Of a stretch of DNA of 64,000 bases, positions 19,704 to 28,559 are shown in pieces. This stretch comes from Lacinutrix sp. MedPE-SW. Its GTDB lineage: Bacteria; Bacteroidota; Bacteroidia; Flavobacteriales; Flavobacteriaceae. The notes beneath the pieces were generated by a model. It was not told where the DNA came from. It searched no databases and saw only the letters and a program-made list of their open reading frames with translations. The position numbers and the translations under genes are program-made. Position 1 is the stretch's first letter. Each line of letters starts with the position of its first letter. Location of the stretch: assembly GCF_001874145.1 (NCBI RefSeq), contig NZ_MPCX01000008.1, positions 81,483 to 145,482 on the forward strand, in the 5' to 3' direction.

Positions 19704-19761
19704 TGAGAGAACTACGATTGTCGAAGGATAAGATTTAGACCTTAATTCACAATCACTCTCA
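19704..19761 (+). promoter_or_regulatory. Structured 5' leader of rpsD (candidate S4 autoregulatory element)
   Basis: TGAGAG (19704-19709) pairs with CTCTCA (19756-19761). Inside, GATTGT (19716-19721) pairs with ACAATC (19749-19754), and AAGG (19724-19727) can pair with CCTT (19740-19743). The element ends 15 bases before the rpsD start and starts about 30 bases after the -7 element. S4 leaders have been proposed for Flavobacteria by comparative genomics, as I recall; identity with that motif was not tested. Confidence 0.65.
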
Positions 19762-19776
19762 AAAAAACAATTTAAA

Positions 19777-20382
19777 ATGGCAAGATATACTGGTCCTAAA
19801 ACAAAAATAGCTCGTAAATTTGGCGAGGCTATATTCGGAGACGATAAAGCTTTCGAAAAAAGAAATTACCCACCAGGACAACACGGGAATAACCGTCGTC
19901 GTGGAAAAAAATCTGAATATGCAATCCAGTTAATGGAAAAGCAAAAAGCTAAATATACTTATGGTATATTAGAAAAGCAATTCAGAAATATGTTTAAAAG
20001 AGCAACTGCAGCTCCAGGAATTACAGGTGAAGTTTTATTACAATTATGTGAGTCTAGATTAGACAACGTTGTATTTAGAATGGGAATCGCTCCTACAAGA
20101 AGCGCAGCAAGACAATTAGTATCTCATAGACATATTACAGTAAATGGCGAGTTGGTAAATGTACCATCTTACCAATTAAAAGCTGGTGATGTTGTAGCAG
20201 TAAGAGAAAAATCTAAATCTCTTGAAGCTATTGAAAGATCATTATCTAACTCAAGTAATGTATTTGAGTGGATTACTTGGAATGCTGAAACTATGCAAGG
20301 AACTTATGTAACTGTTCCTGCTAGAATTCAAATTCCAGAAAACATCAACGAGCAATTCATCGTAGAATTATACTCTAAATAA
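19777..20382 (+). CDS. rpsD: 30S ribosomal protein S4
   Basis: S4 starts 30S assembly on the 5' domain of 16S rRNA and in several phyla represses its own operon. The 201-residue protein has [38 protein letters not shown] and an S4 RNA-binding domain, [24 protein letters not shown] (here [19 protein letters not shown]). It has its own promoter-like element and a structured leader after a terminator, so it appears to be the control point of the rpsD-rpoA-rplQ segment. Confidence 0.99.
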   Translation: MARYTGPKTKIARKFGEAIFGDDKAFEKRNYPPGQHGNNRRRGKKSEYAIQLMEKQKAKYTYGILEKQFRNMFKRATAAPGITGEVLLQLCESRLDNVVFRMGIAPTRSAARQLVSHRHITVNGELVNVPSYQLKAGDVVAVREKSKSLEAIERSLSNSSNVFEWITWNAETMQGTYVTVPARIQIPENINEQFIVELYSK

Positions 20383-20395
20383 TATATTAATCACA

Positions 20396-20472
20396 TTGGT
20401 ATTTAGCCAAAGGATTTATTAGTCTTCTTCAAACTTTTAAATCGCGCAACTAGATAACAATTAAAACGAAGA
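20396..20472 (+). promoter_or_regulatory. Possible leader structure before rpoA
   Basis: In the 96-base gap, TTGG (20396-20399) can pair with CCAA (20407-20410) and TCTTC (20423-20427) with GAAGA (20468-20472). The stems are short, so support is weak. No terminator or exact promoter was seen. Confidence 0.3.
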
Positions 20473-20478
20473 AAAAGT

Positions 20479-21471
20479 ATGGCAGTATTTAATTTTCAGA
20501 AGCCTGATAAAGTAATCATGATCGATTCTACTGATTTTGAAGGTAAGTTCGAATTCAGACCATTAGAACCAGGTTATGGTTTAACAGTAGGAAATGCTTT
20601 AAGAAGAGTTTTATTATCATCTCTTGAAGGATTTGCAATTACATCAGTTAGAATAGAAGGTGTAGACCATGAATTCTCAACAATTGCAGGTGTAGTTGAA
20701 GATGTAACAGAAATTATTTTGAATTTAAAGCAAATGCGTTTTAAGCGTCAAATTGAAGATGTTGATAACGAATCTGTTTCAATCTCAATTTCAGGTCAAG
20801 ATAAAATTACAGCAGGTGATTTTCAAAAATTTATTTCTGGATTTCAAGTATTAAACTCAGATTTAGTAATCTGTAACCTTGATCCAAAAGTAAGTGTAAC
20901 AATGGAAATTACTATTGAAAAAGGAAGAGGTTACGTTCCTGCAGAAGAAAACAAAAAAGCTTCAGCTCCAATAGGAACAATCTTTACAGATTCAATCTAC
21001 ACACCAATAAAAAATGTTAAATATAGCATTGAAAATTACCGTGTAGAACAAAAAACAGATTACGAAAAGTTAGTTTTCGAAATCCAATCTGATGGTTCAA
21101 TATCGCCTCAAGATGCTTTAACAGAAGCAGCAAAAACATTAATACACCACTTCATGTTATTCTCAGATGAGCGCATAACATTAGAAGCAGATGAGATTGC
21201 ACAAACTGAAACTTATGATGAAGAATCTCTTCATATGAGACAGTTACTTAAAACAAAATTAGTGGATATGGATTTATCTGTTCGTGCATTAAATTGTTTA
21301 AAAGCTGCAGAAGTAGATACTTTAGGAGACTTAGTATCATTCAATAAAAATGATTTAATGAAGTTCCGTAACTTCGGTAAAAAATCTTTAACAGAACTAG
21401 AAGAATTAGTAAACGTTAAAGGTCTTAATTTCGGAATGGACTTATCAAAATATAAATTAGACAAAGATTAA
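20479..21471 (+). CDS. rpoA: RNA polymerase subunit alpha
   Basis: Alpha dimerises to scaffold RNA polymerase, and its C-terminal domain contacts UP elements and activators. The 330-residue protein has the N-terminal [20 protein letters not shown] and the C-terminal helix-hairpin-helix domain around [20 protein letters not shown]. Length is normal. It lies between rpsD and rplQ, the standard alpha-operon order. Confidence 0.99.
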   Translation: MAVFNFQKPDKVIMIDSTDFEGKFEFRPLEPGYGLTVGNALRRVLLSSLEGFAITSVRIEGVDHEFSTIAGVVEDVTEIILNLKQMRFKRQIEDVDNESVSISISGQDKITAGDFQKFISGFQVLNSDLVICNLDPKVSVTMEITIEKGRGYVPAEENKKASAPIGTIFTDSIYTPIKNVKYSIENYRVEQKTDYEKLVFEIQSDGSISPQDALTEAAKTLIHHFMLFSDERITLEADEIAQTETYDEESLHMRQLLKTKLVDMDLSVRALNCLKAAEVDTLGDLVSFNKNDLMKFRNFGKKSLTELEELVNVKGLNFGMDLSKYKLDKD

Positions 21472-21482
21472 TTAATCATATT

Positions 21483-21514
21483 TTGCTCTCTAGATAATCT
21501 AGATTTGGTAGCAA
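21483..21514 (+). promoter_or_regulatory. Nested hairpin before rplQ
   Basis: TTGCT (21483-21487) pairs with AGCAA (21510-21514); inside, TCTAG (21489-21493) pairs with CTAGA (21499-21503). The structure occupies most of the 61-base gap between rpoA and rplQ and ends 18 bases before the rplQ start. Confidence 0.5.
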
Positions 21515-21532
21515 GATGATAAACAAAACGTC

Positions 21533-22000
21533 ATGAGACACGGAAAAAAAGTTAACCATTTAGGAAGACAAACAGCTCATAGAAAAGCAATGTTAGCAAA
21601 CATGGCTTGTTCTTTAATAGAGCACAAACGCATCAACACTACAGTTGCTAAAGCAAAAGCTTTAAAACAATTTGTTGAGCCAATGATCACTAAATCTAAA
21701 TCTGATACGACACATAACCGTCGTTTAGTATTTTCTAAGTTACGCCAAAAAGAAGCAGTAACAGAGTTATTTAGAGATGTTGCAGCTAAAGTTGGTGATC
21801 GCCCAGGTGGATACACAAGAATTATCAAATTAGGAAACCGTTTAGGTGATAACGCAGATATGGCAATGATTGAGCTTGTAGATTACAATGAAATCTATAA
21901 TGCAGATAAAAAAGCTAAGAAATCTACTCGTAGAAGTCGTCGTGGAGGAAAAGCTACTGCTGCTCCAGTTGAAACAAAAGCAACTAACGAAGAAGAATAA
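21533..22000 (+). CDS. rplQ: 50S ribosomal protein L17
   Basis: L17 lies near the tunnel exit of the 50S subunit. The 155-residue product begins [20 protein letters not shown] and has the [20 protein letters not shown] block. A C-terminal lysine- and alanine-rich tail of about 30 residues extends beyond the core, as often in Bacteroidota. It is the last gene of the superoperon, closed by a strong terminator. Confidence 0.99.
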   Translation: MRHGKKVNHLGRQTAHRKAMLANMACSLIEHKRINTTVAKAKALKQFVEPMITKSKSDTTHNRRLVFSKLRQKEAVTELFRDVAAKVGDRPGGYTRIIKLGNRLGDNADMAMIELVDYNEIYNADKKAKKSTRRSRRGGKATAAPVETKATNEEE

Positions 22001-22023
22001 ATGTTAATAAGCATTTCATATTT

Positions 22024-22059
22024 AAAGGATAAACTATTTTAGTTTATCCTTTTTTTTTT
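22024..22059 (+). terminator. Intrinsic terminator of the ribosomal superoperon
   Basis: A 13-base perfect stem (22024-22036 with 22040-22052), a three-base loop and a T run to 22059. It begins 24 bases after the rplQ stop. Confidence 0.95.
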
Positions 22060-22081
22060 GAAAATTTGCAAAACTTTTTGT

Positions 22082-22096
22082 TTTGCTTAAAGCAAA
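22082..22096 (+). promoter_or_regulatory. Palindrome upstream of carA
   Basis: TTTGCTT (22082-22088) and AAGCAAA (22090-22096) form a perfect inverted repeat around one base, 22 bases before the carA start. It could be an operator; no exact TAnnTTTG element was found nearby. Confidence 0.3.
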
Positions 22097-22117
22097 CAAA
22101 ATTACACAACTACTATA

Positions 22118-23221
22118 ATGAAATATCAAAAATTAAAAAAAGCAATTATCCTTTTAGCAGATGGTACTATTTTTCATGGTAAAGCTGTAGGTAAAGAAGG
22201 TAGCGCATTTGGAGAAGTTTGTTTCAATACTGGAATGACTGGCTATCAAGAGATTTTTACAGACCCATCATATTATGGGCAATTAATGGTTACTACAAAT
22301 GCACACATAGGAAATTATGGTGTAAATAATGATGAAGTAGAATCAGATTCAATCAAAATTTCTGGATTAATATGTAAAAACTTTAGTTACGATTTTTCTC
22401 GTGCTAATGCAGATGGTTCATTAGAAGATTTTTTAAACGAAAACAATTTATTAGCAATATCAGATGTTGATACAAGGTCACTAGTAGCATATATACGTGA
22501 TAATGGTGCTATGAATGCTGTTATTTCAACAGATGTTGAAAACATAGAAGGTTTAAAAAAAGAACTAGCTAACATTCCAAATATGGATGGATTAGAATTA
22601 GCTTCTAAAGTATCTACTAAAGAGCCTTACTTTGTAGGAGATGAAAATGCAGAAATAAAAATAGCAGCTTTAGATATTGGTATAAAAAAGAATATCCTAC
22701 GTAACCTTGCAAAACGTGGTGCTTATATAAAAGTATTTCCTTATAATGCTACATTTGAAGATTTAAGTTCATGGAATCCAGATGGCTATTTTTTATCTAA
22801 TGGACCAGGTGATCCAGAACCTTTAGTCGAGGCTCAAGCTTTAGCAAAAGAAATTATAAAAAGAAATTTACCACTATTTGGTATTTGTTTAGGGCATCAA
22901 GTTATTGCATTAGCAAATGGAATTTCAACTTATAAAATGCATCATGGTCATAGAGGAATAAACCATCCCGTAAAAAATTTAATTTCAGGAAAAGGTGAAA
23001 TTACCTCTCAAAATCACGGTTTTGCAATTAACAGAGAAGAAACCGAAGCACATGAGGATATAGAAATTACTCATGTACATTTAAACGATAATACTGTAGC
23101 AGGTATAAAAATGAAATCTAAAAATGTATTTTCTGTACAATATCACCCAGAAGCTAGTCCTGGACCACATGATTCATCATATTTATTTGATGAGTTTATA
23201 AATAATATAAAATCAAACTAA
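22118..23221 (+). CDS. carA: Carbamoyl-phosphate synthase small (glutaminase) subunit
   Basis: CarA releases ammonia from glutamine for carbamoyl phosphate, the precursor of pyrimidines and arginine. The 367-residue protein has the N-terminal DGTIFHGKAVGKEG domain and a class I amidotransferase domain with nucleophile elbow FGICLGHQ and the catalytic histidine-glutamate pair in QYHPEASPGP. The large subunit gene carB is not in the window. The gene has its own terminator and is probably a single unit. Confidence 0.98.
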   Translation: MKYQKLKKAIILLADGTIFHGKAVGKEGSAFGEVCFNTGMTGYQEIFTDPSYYGQLMVTTNAHIGNYGVNNDEVESDSIKISGLICKNFSYDFSRANADGSLEDFLNENNLLAISDVDTRSLVAYIRDNGAMNAVISTDVENIEGLKKELANIPNMDGLELASKVSTKEPYFVGDENAEIKIAALDIGIKKNILRNLAKRGAYIKVFPYNATFEDLSSWNPDGYFLSNGPGDPEPLVEAQALAKEIIKRNLPLFGICLGHQVIALANGISTYKMHHGHRGINHPVKNLISGKGEITSQNHGFAINREETEAHEDIEITHVHLNDNTVAGIKMKSKNVFSVQYHPEASPGPHDSSYLFDEFINNIKSN

Positions 23222-23226
23222 TTATA

Positions 23227-23261
23227 AAAAAGCAATAGAAATTAAAATCTATTGCTTTTTT
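23227..23261 (+). terminator. Intrinsic terminator of carA
   Basis: A 13-base stem (23227-23239 with 23248-23260) with an eight-base loop and T tract begins six bases after the carA stop. Confidence 0.9.
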
Positions 23262-23295
23262 AATTTAACTAAAACGTTATAGCAGATTTTTTATT

Positions 23296-23303
23296 TAATT
23301 TTG
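23296..23303 (+). promoter_or_regulatory. -7 element upstream of eno
   Basis: TAATTTTG fits TAnnTTTG, 71 bases before the eno start. No TTG is present at the ideal -33 distance, so the assignment is moderate. Confidence 0.5.
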
Positions 23304-23359
23304 AAGTAATTACGCATTACAACCAAGAATTAAATGCTAAATTTAAAGATTAAAAATAA

Positions 23360-24670
<1,311 letters not shown>

Positions 24671-24696
24671 TTACATAGCAACAATAACTTTATATT

Positions 24697-24731
24697 AAGC
24701 GATTATTAAATTTATAATAATCGCTTTTTTT
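24697..24731 (+). terminator. Intrinsic terminator of eno
   Basis: A 12-base stem (24697-24708 with 24715-24726) is followed by a T tract (to 24731). Confidence 0.9.
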
Positions 24732-24848
24732 ATACTATAAATTTTATAAATATTGTAATTGTTAAAATGGTTGTTAATGAGTTTCATAAATAGCTACTTA
24801 TTTTGTAATTTAGCAATCCGCAAAAACTAAGTAAATTCAAAAGAAAAT

Positions 24849-26135
24849 ATGTCAAAAACCGCTACGTTAGAAATCGACGGAAAAAAGCACGAGTTTCCTC
24901 TTATAACAGGAACTGAAAATGAAGTTGCAATCGATATAAAAACATTAAGAGCTGCCACAGGTGGAGTTACTACTATTGATCCAGGATATAAAAATACAGG
25001 ATCTTGTGAAAGCGCAATAACGTTTTTAAATGGAGAAGAAGGAATATTAAGATATAGAGGTTACGCTATAGAAGATTTAGCTGAAAAAGCAGACTTTTTA
25101 GAAGTGGCCTATTTATTAATTTTTGGAGATCTACCAACAACAGAGCAGTTAGAGAAATTTCACAACGATATTAAAGAAGAATCTCATGTAGATGAAGATG
25201 TTAAAAAAATAATTGAAGCATTTCCTAAGTCTGCACATCCAATGGGAGTTTTATCTTCTTTAACTAGTGCATTAACAGCATTTAATCCATCATCTGTAAA
25301 TGTAGATTCAGAAGAGGATATGTATAAAGCTATTGTAAAAATATTAGGTAAATTTCCTGTATTAGTAGCTTGGACAATGCGTAAGTCTCAAGGACAACCA
25401 TTAAACTATGGTAGTAAAAATTTAGGATACGTTGAAAACATTTTAAAAATGATGTTTGAAAAACCTAATGAAGACTACAAACAAAACGATATTCTATTAA
25501 ACGCTTTAGATAAATTATTAATCTTACATGCAGATCATGAGCAAAACTGTTCTACATCAACAGTAAGAATGGTAGGATCATCTCACGCAAGTTTATTCGC
25601 ATCTTTATCATCAGGTATTTCTGCTCTTTGGGGACCATTACACGGTGGTGCTAACCAAGCAGTATTAGAAATGCTTGAAGCAATAAAAGAAGATGGTGGA
25701 GACACTAAAAAGTTTATGGCAAAAGCAAAGGATAAAGAAGATCCTTTCCGTTTAATGGGCTTTGGTCATAGAGTTTATAAAAACTTCGATCCTAGAGCAA
25801 AAATTATTAAGGTAGCTGCAGACGAAGTTTTAGGAGATTTAGGTATTGAAGATCCAGTATTAGATATTGCTAAAGGTTTAGCTTCTGAAGCTTTAAGTGA
25901 CGAATACTTTGTAAAACGTAAGTTATATCCAAACGTAGATTTTTATTCAGGAATTATTTATAGAGCTATGGGTATACCTGTAGAAATGTTTACAGTAATG
26001 TTTGCATTAGGTCGTTTACCAGGATGGATTGCACAATGGAAAGAAATGCGTTTACGTAAAGAACCTATAGGGCGTCCAAGACAAGTTTATATTGGAGAAA
26101 CTCACAGAGAGTTTACACCATTAGAAAAAAGATAA
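24849..26135 (+). CDS. gltA: Citrate synthase
   Basis: Citrate synthase condenses oxaloacetate and acetyl-CoA, the entry step of the TCA cycle. The 428-residue, hexameric-type protein has an N-terminal domain (ATLEIDGKKHEFPLITGTEN), the active-site GPLHGGANQAVLEML and GFGHRVYKNFDPRAKI, and a normal C-terminal GRPRQVYIG. It stands alone between terminators; malate dehydrogenase is encoded at 50054. Confidence 0.99.
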   Translation: MSKTATLEIDGKKHEFPLITGTENEVAIDIKTLRAATGGVTTIDPGYKNTGSCESAITFLNGEEGILRYRGYAIEDLAEKADFLEVAYLLIFGDLPTTEQLEKFHNDIKEESHVDEDVKKIIEAFPKSAHPMGVLSSLTSALTAFNPSSVNVDSEEDMYKAIVKILGKFPVLVAWTMRKSQGQPLNYGSKNLGYVENILKMMFEKPNEDYKQNDILLNALDKLLILHADHEQNCSTSTVRMVGSSHASLFASLSSGISALWGPLHGGANQAVLEMLEAIKEDGGDTKKFMAKAKDKEDPFRLMGFGHRVYKNFDPRAKIIKVAADEVLGDLGIEDPVLDIAKGLASEALSDEYFVKRKLYPNVDFYSGIIYRAMGIPVEMFTVMFALGRLPGWIAQWKEMRLRKEPIGRPRQVYIGETHREFTPLEKR

Positions 26136-26156
26136 TAGATTTTTAAAATTATAGAG

Positions 26157-26187
26157 AAAGCTTCATAAGAAATTATGGAGCTTTTTT
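26157..26187 (+). terminator. Intrinsic terminator of gltA
   Basis: A 12-base stem with one G-T pair (26157-26168 with 26173-26184), a GAAA tetraloop and T tract. Confidence 0.9.
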
Positions 26188-26200
26188 ATACCTTTACTTT

Positions 26201-27115
26201 ATGTTAAAACTCAATGTAAAAAACGAAACATCACGGCTTAAAGCAGTTGTTTTAGGTACAGCAAAAAGCAATGGACCAACACCAAAATTAGAAGAAGCAT
26301 ACGATCCAAAATCTGCAGAACATATTAAAGCAGGAACATATCCTGTAGAAGAAGATATGGTTAAAGAGATGGAAGCTGTAGCTGCCGTATTAAAAAAATA
26401 CGATGTACAAGTGTTTAGACCAGAACTTATAGAAAACTGTAATCAAATATTTGCAAGAGATATCGCATTTGTAATAGACGACGTTTTTGTAAAGTCTAAT
26501 ATATTACCAGACAGAGAAAACGAGCTAGATGCGATACAATATGTAATAGATAAAATTAATCCAGAAAAAGTTATACGTCCACCAGAAGAAGTACATATAG
26601 AAGGTGGTGATGTAATGCTTTATAACGATTATATTTTTGTTGGGACTTATAGGGAAGACGATTATTCAGACTATATAGTAGCAAGAACAAATGTTCAAGG
26701 CGTTGCTTTTATAGAAAAAACATTTCCGCATAAAAAAGTAAAGTCTTTTAATTTACGTAAATCACAAACTAACGCTCAAGATAATGCATTGCATTTAGAT
26801 TGTTGTTTCCAACCAGTAGGAAAAGATAAAGCAATATTACATAAAGAAGGATTTTTAAATGAAGATGAATATGAATGGCTTTTAAATTTCTTCGGAAAAG
26901 AAAACTGTTTCATAATTACAAAAGAAGAAATGTATAATATGAATAGTAATATTTTTTCAATTTCAGAAGATGTTATTATTTCAGAAAAAAACTTTACAAG
27001 ATTAAACACGTGGTTAAGAGCAAACGGTTTTACAGTTGAAGAAGTACCTTATGCAGAAATTGCAAAGCAAGAAGGTTTATTGCGCTGTAGTACAATGCCA
27101 TTAATTAGAGAATAA
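26201..27115 (+). CDS. Arginine deiminase / DDAH-like amidinohydrolase
   Basis: The 304-residue protein belongs to the guanidino-modifying superfamily, whose members hydrolyse arginine or methylated arginines to citrulline, or transfer amidino groups. Visible motifs are FARDIAFVI (84-92), EGGDV (134-138), a histidine in HLDCCFQPVG (198) and the nucleophile cysteine in LRCSTMPLIRE (296). The C-terminal cysteine context resembles dimethylarginine hydrolases more than classical ArcA, whose gene would be expected with arcB or arcC; neither is adjacent. The ATG at 26201 lies just after the gltA terminator. Substrate is not determined by sequence alone. Confidence 0.8.
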   Translation: MLKLNVKNETSRLKAVVLGTAKSNGPTPKLEEAYDPKSAEHIKAGTYPVEEDMVKEMEAVAAVLKKYDVQVFRPELIENCNQIFARDIAFVIDDVFVKSNILPDRENELDAIQYVIDKINPEKVIRPPEEVHIEGGDVMLYNDYIFVGTYREDDYSDYIVARTNVQGVAFIEKTFPHKKVKSFNLRKSQTNAQDNALHLDCCFQPVGKDKAILHKEGFLNEDEYEWLLNFFGKENCFIITKEEMYNMNSNIFSISEDVIISEKNFTRLNTWLRANGFTVEEVPYAEIAKQEGLLRCSTMPLIRE

Positions 27116-27136
27116 CTATTAAAATTTAGTAAATAT

Positions 27137-27162
27137 AAAAGCACCATTTTGGTGCTTTTTTT
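27137..27162. terminator. Bidirectional terminator between convergent genes
   Basis: AAAAGCACC (27137-27145) pairs with GGTGCTTTT (27151-27159), flanked by A-rich and T-rich tracts, so it can act on both strands. It lies between the deiminase-like gene and the MFS gene. Confidence 0.9.
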
Positions 27163-28459
27163 ATTCTACATTAGGAAGTTTGTAGCTTTTGTAAGCACCT
27201 AATAAACCAAATAAGGATAAGACTAAAACAACACCTTCTATAGAAATTAAAGACACTAAGGCACTTAAACCTCCAGTAACTAATAAAATTAAACCAATTA
27301 CAGTATTACTTACAGATACATAATCTGTTCTTTGATTTCCTGTAGCCATATCAACAATATAAGTTTTACGTCCTAACCTAACACCACCATGCGCTACACC
27401 TAGAATAAAAAAAGCAACAGGATATATCCAGTTTATAGTTTTTAAAGTTTCAGAATAGGAAATAATTATAAAAGTAAAAATACCTAAAACCGAAGCTATT
27501 AAAACAGCTAGTGCCATAACATTTTTGCTAGATTTATCTGCTAGTTTTCCCCAAAAAGGAGAACTAATTATAGATGCGATACCTTTGGCAATAATAAATA
27601 ATCCTAATAAATAACTTTCTTTACCTACATGCTTTTGTGCTAAAATAACATAATAAGGAGCCGTTAAAGCAGAACATAATAACAATGATCTTGTAATAAC
27701 AAAATCTCTAAAATGAGTATCGGTTTTTAATAATTTAAGTTTAGATATAAAGGTCGTTTTGTTTTTAGACTTAGTGTTTGTTTCTCCAGGAAATTCTTTT
27801 ATTCTGGAATATATTAATGCAGATACAAGCCAAGTTATTGAAGCAAAAAATATAAGATTACTATAAAACGAAACTGTAGCCTCACCATTATTAGATGTAT
27901 ATAAAATGTATAATCCAGCTATTAATACAAGTATTCCAGAAATAGAAACAGTATAACCTTTTAATCTACCACGTCTTGTTTTAGGAATCGTTTTACCTGT
28001 AACATCTTTAGAAGATAAAGAACAAACACTTCTAGCTAAACTAAAAATTACTATAGCTAAAATAATTAACCATCCGGCAGTAGAGCCTTTAAAATTTAAA
28101 GCAATTAAACCAATAGAAGCAATAGCTAAAAACTGAATTAAAGAACCAATAACCCACAGCCATTTTCTAATAGGTTTTGTATTAATATATTTTGCAATAG
28201 CTACCTGTGGCACCATTGATCCAGATTCTCTAATAGGAACTATTAAACTAATTAAATAAACAGGAGCGCTAACATAACTCATTAACCATGTTAATACTGT
28301 TTTAGGGTTGCTTAAAGTGTCTCCAAGTGATGTAAACGTATTACTAAAAATTATTAAAAAATAGTTTTTTGGTACATGCTTACAAGCATCATCTGTAATA
28401 TCTTTACAAACACGTGTTCCTTTTTCATTATTTAATAAATTGTATAGTTTTTCAAACAT
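27161..28459 (-). CDS. MFS-type membrane transporter
   Basis: This 432-residue protein has about 12 predicted membrane segments and a conserved loop SRIKEFPGETN in the middle. An N-terminal 35-residue cytoplasmic stretch has three cysteines-histidines (GTRVCKDITDDACKHVPKN). Such transporters of Bacteroidota are annotated only as MFS; the substrate cannot be told. It is downstream of the TonB-receptor gene on the same strand but has its own promoter-like element, so it is probably separate from the signalling set. Confidence 0.8.
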   Translation of the reverse strand: MFEKLYNLLNNEKGTRVCKDITDDACKHVPKNYFLIIFSNTFTSLGDTLSNPKTVLTWLMSYVSAPVYLISLIVPIRESGSMVPQVAIAKYINTKPIRKWLWVIGSLIQFLAIASIGLIALNFKGSTAGWLIILAIVIFSLARSVCSLSSKDVTGKTIPKTRRGRLKGYTVSISGILVLIAGLYILYTSNNGEATVSFYSNLIFFASITWLVSALIYSRIKEFPGETNTKSKNKTTFISKLKLLKTDTHFRDFVITRSLLLCSALTAPYYVILAQKHVGKESYLLGLFIIAKGIASIISSPFWGKLADKSSKNVMALAVLIASVLGIFTFIIISYSETLKTINWIYPVAFFILGVAHGGVRLGRKTYIVDMATGNQRTDYVSVSNTVIGLILLVTGGLSALVSLISIEGVVLVLSLFGLLGAYKSYKLPNVE

Positions 28460-28496
28460 GTACTAAAACTTTAAATTTTAATAAAGTGAATAAAAC

Positions 28497-28504
28497 CAAA
28501 GGTA
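28497..28504 (-). promoter_or_regulatory. -7 element of the MFS gene
   Basis: On the minus strand this reads TACCTTTG, identical to the rpsL -7 element, 37 bases before the MFS start. The -33 region is poor. Confidence 0.55.
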
Positions 28505-28559
28505 ACTATTAGGGATTAGTAATTATAGATGTAAATTTTAATTATTATTCTTTTTTAGT

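Noticed and set aside
22053..22117. A standard promoter before carA
   Set aside because: Only an imperfect AAAATTTG is present; no TAnnTTTG element with a proper -33 was found.
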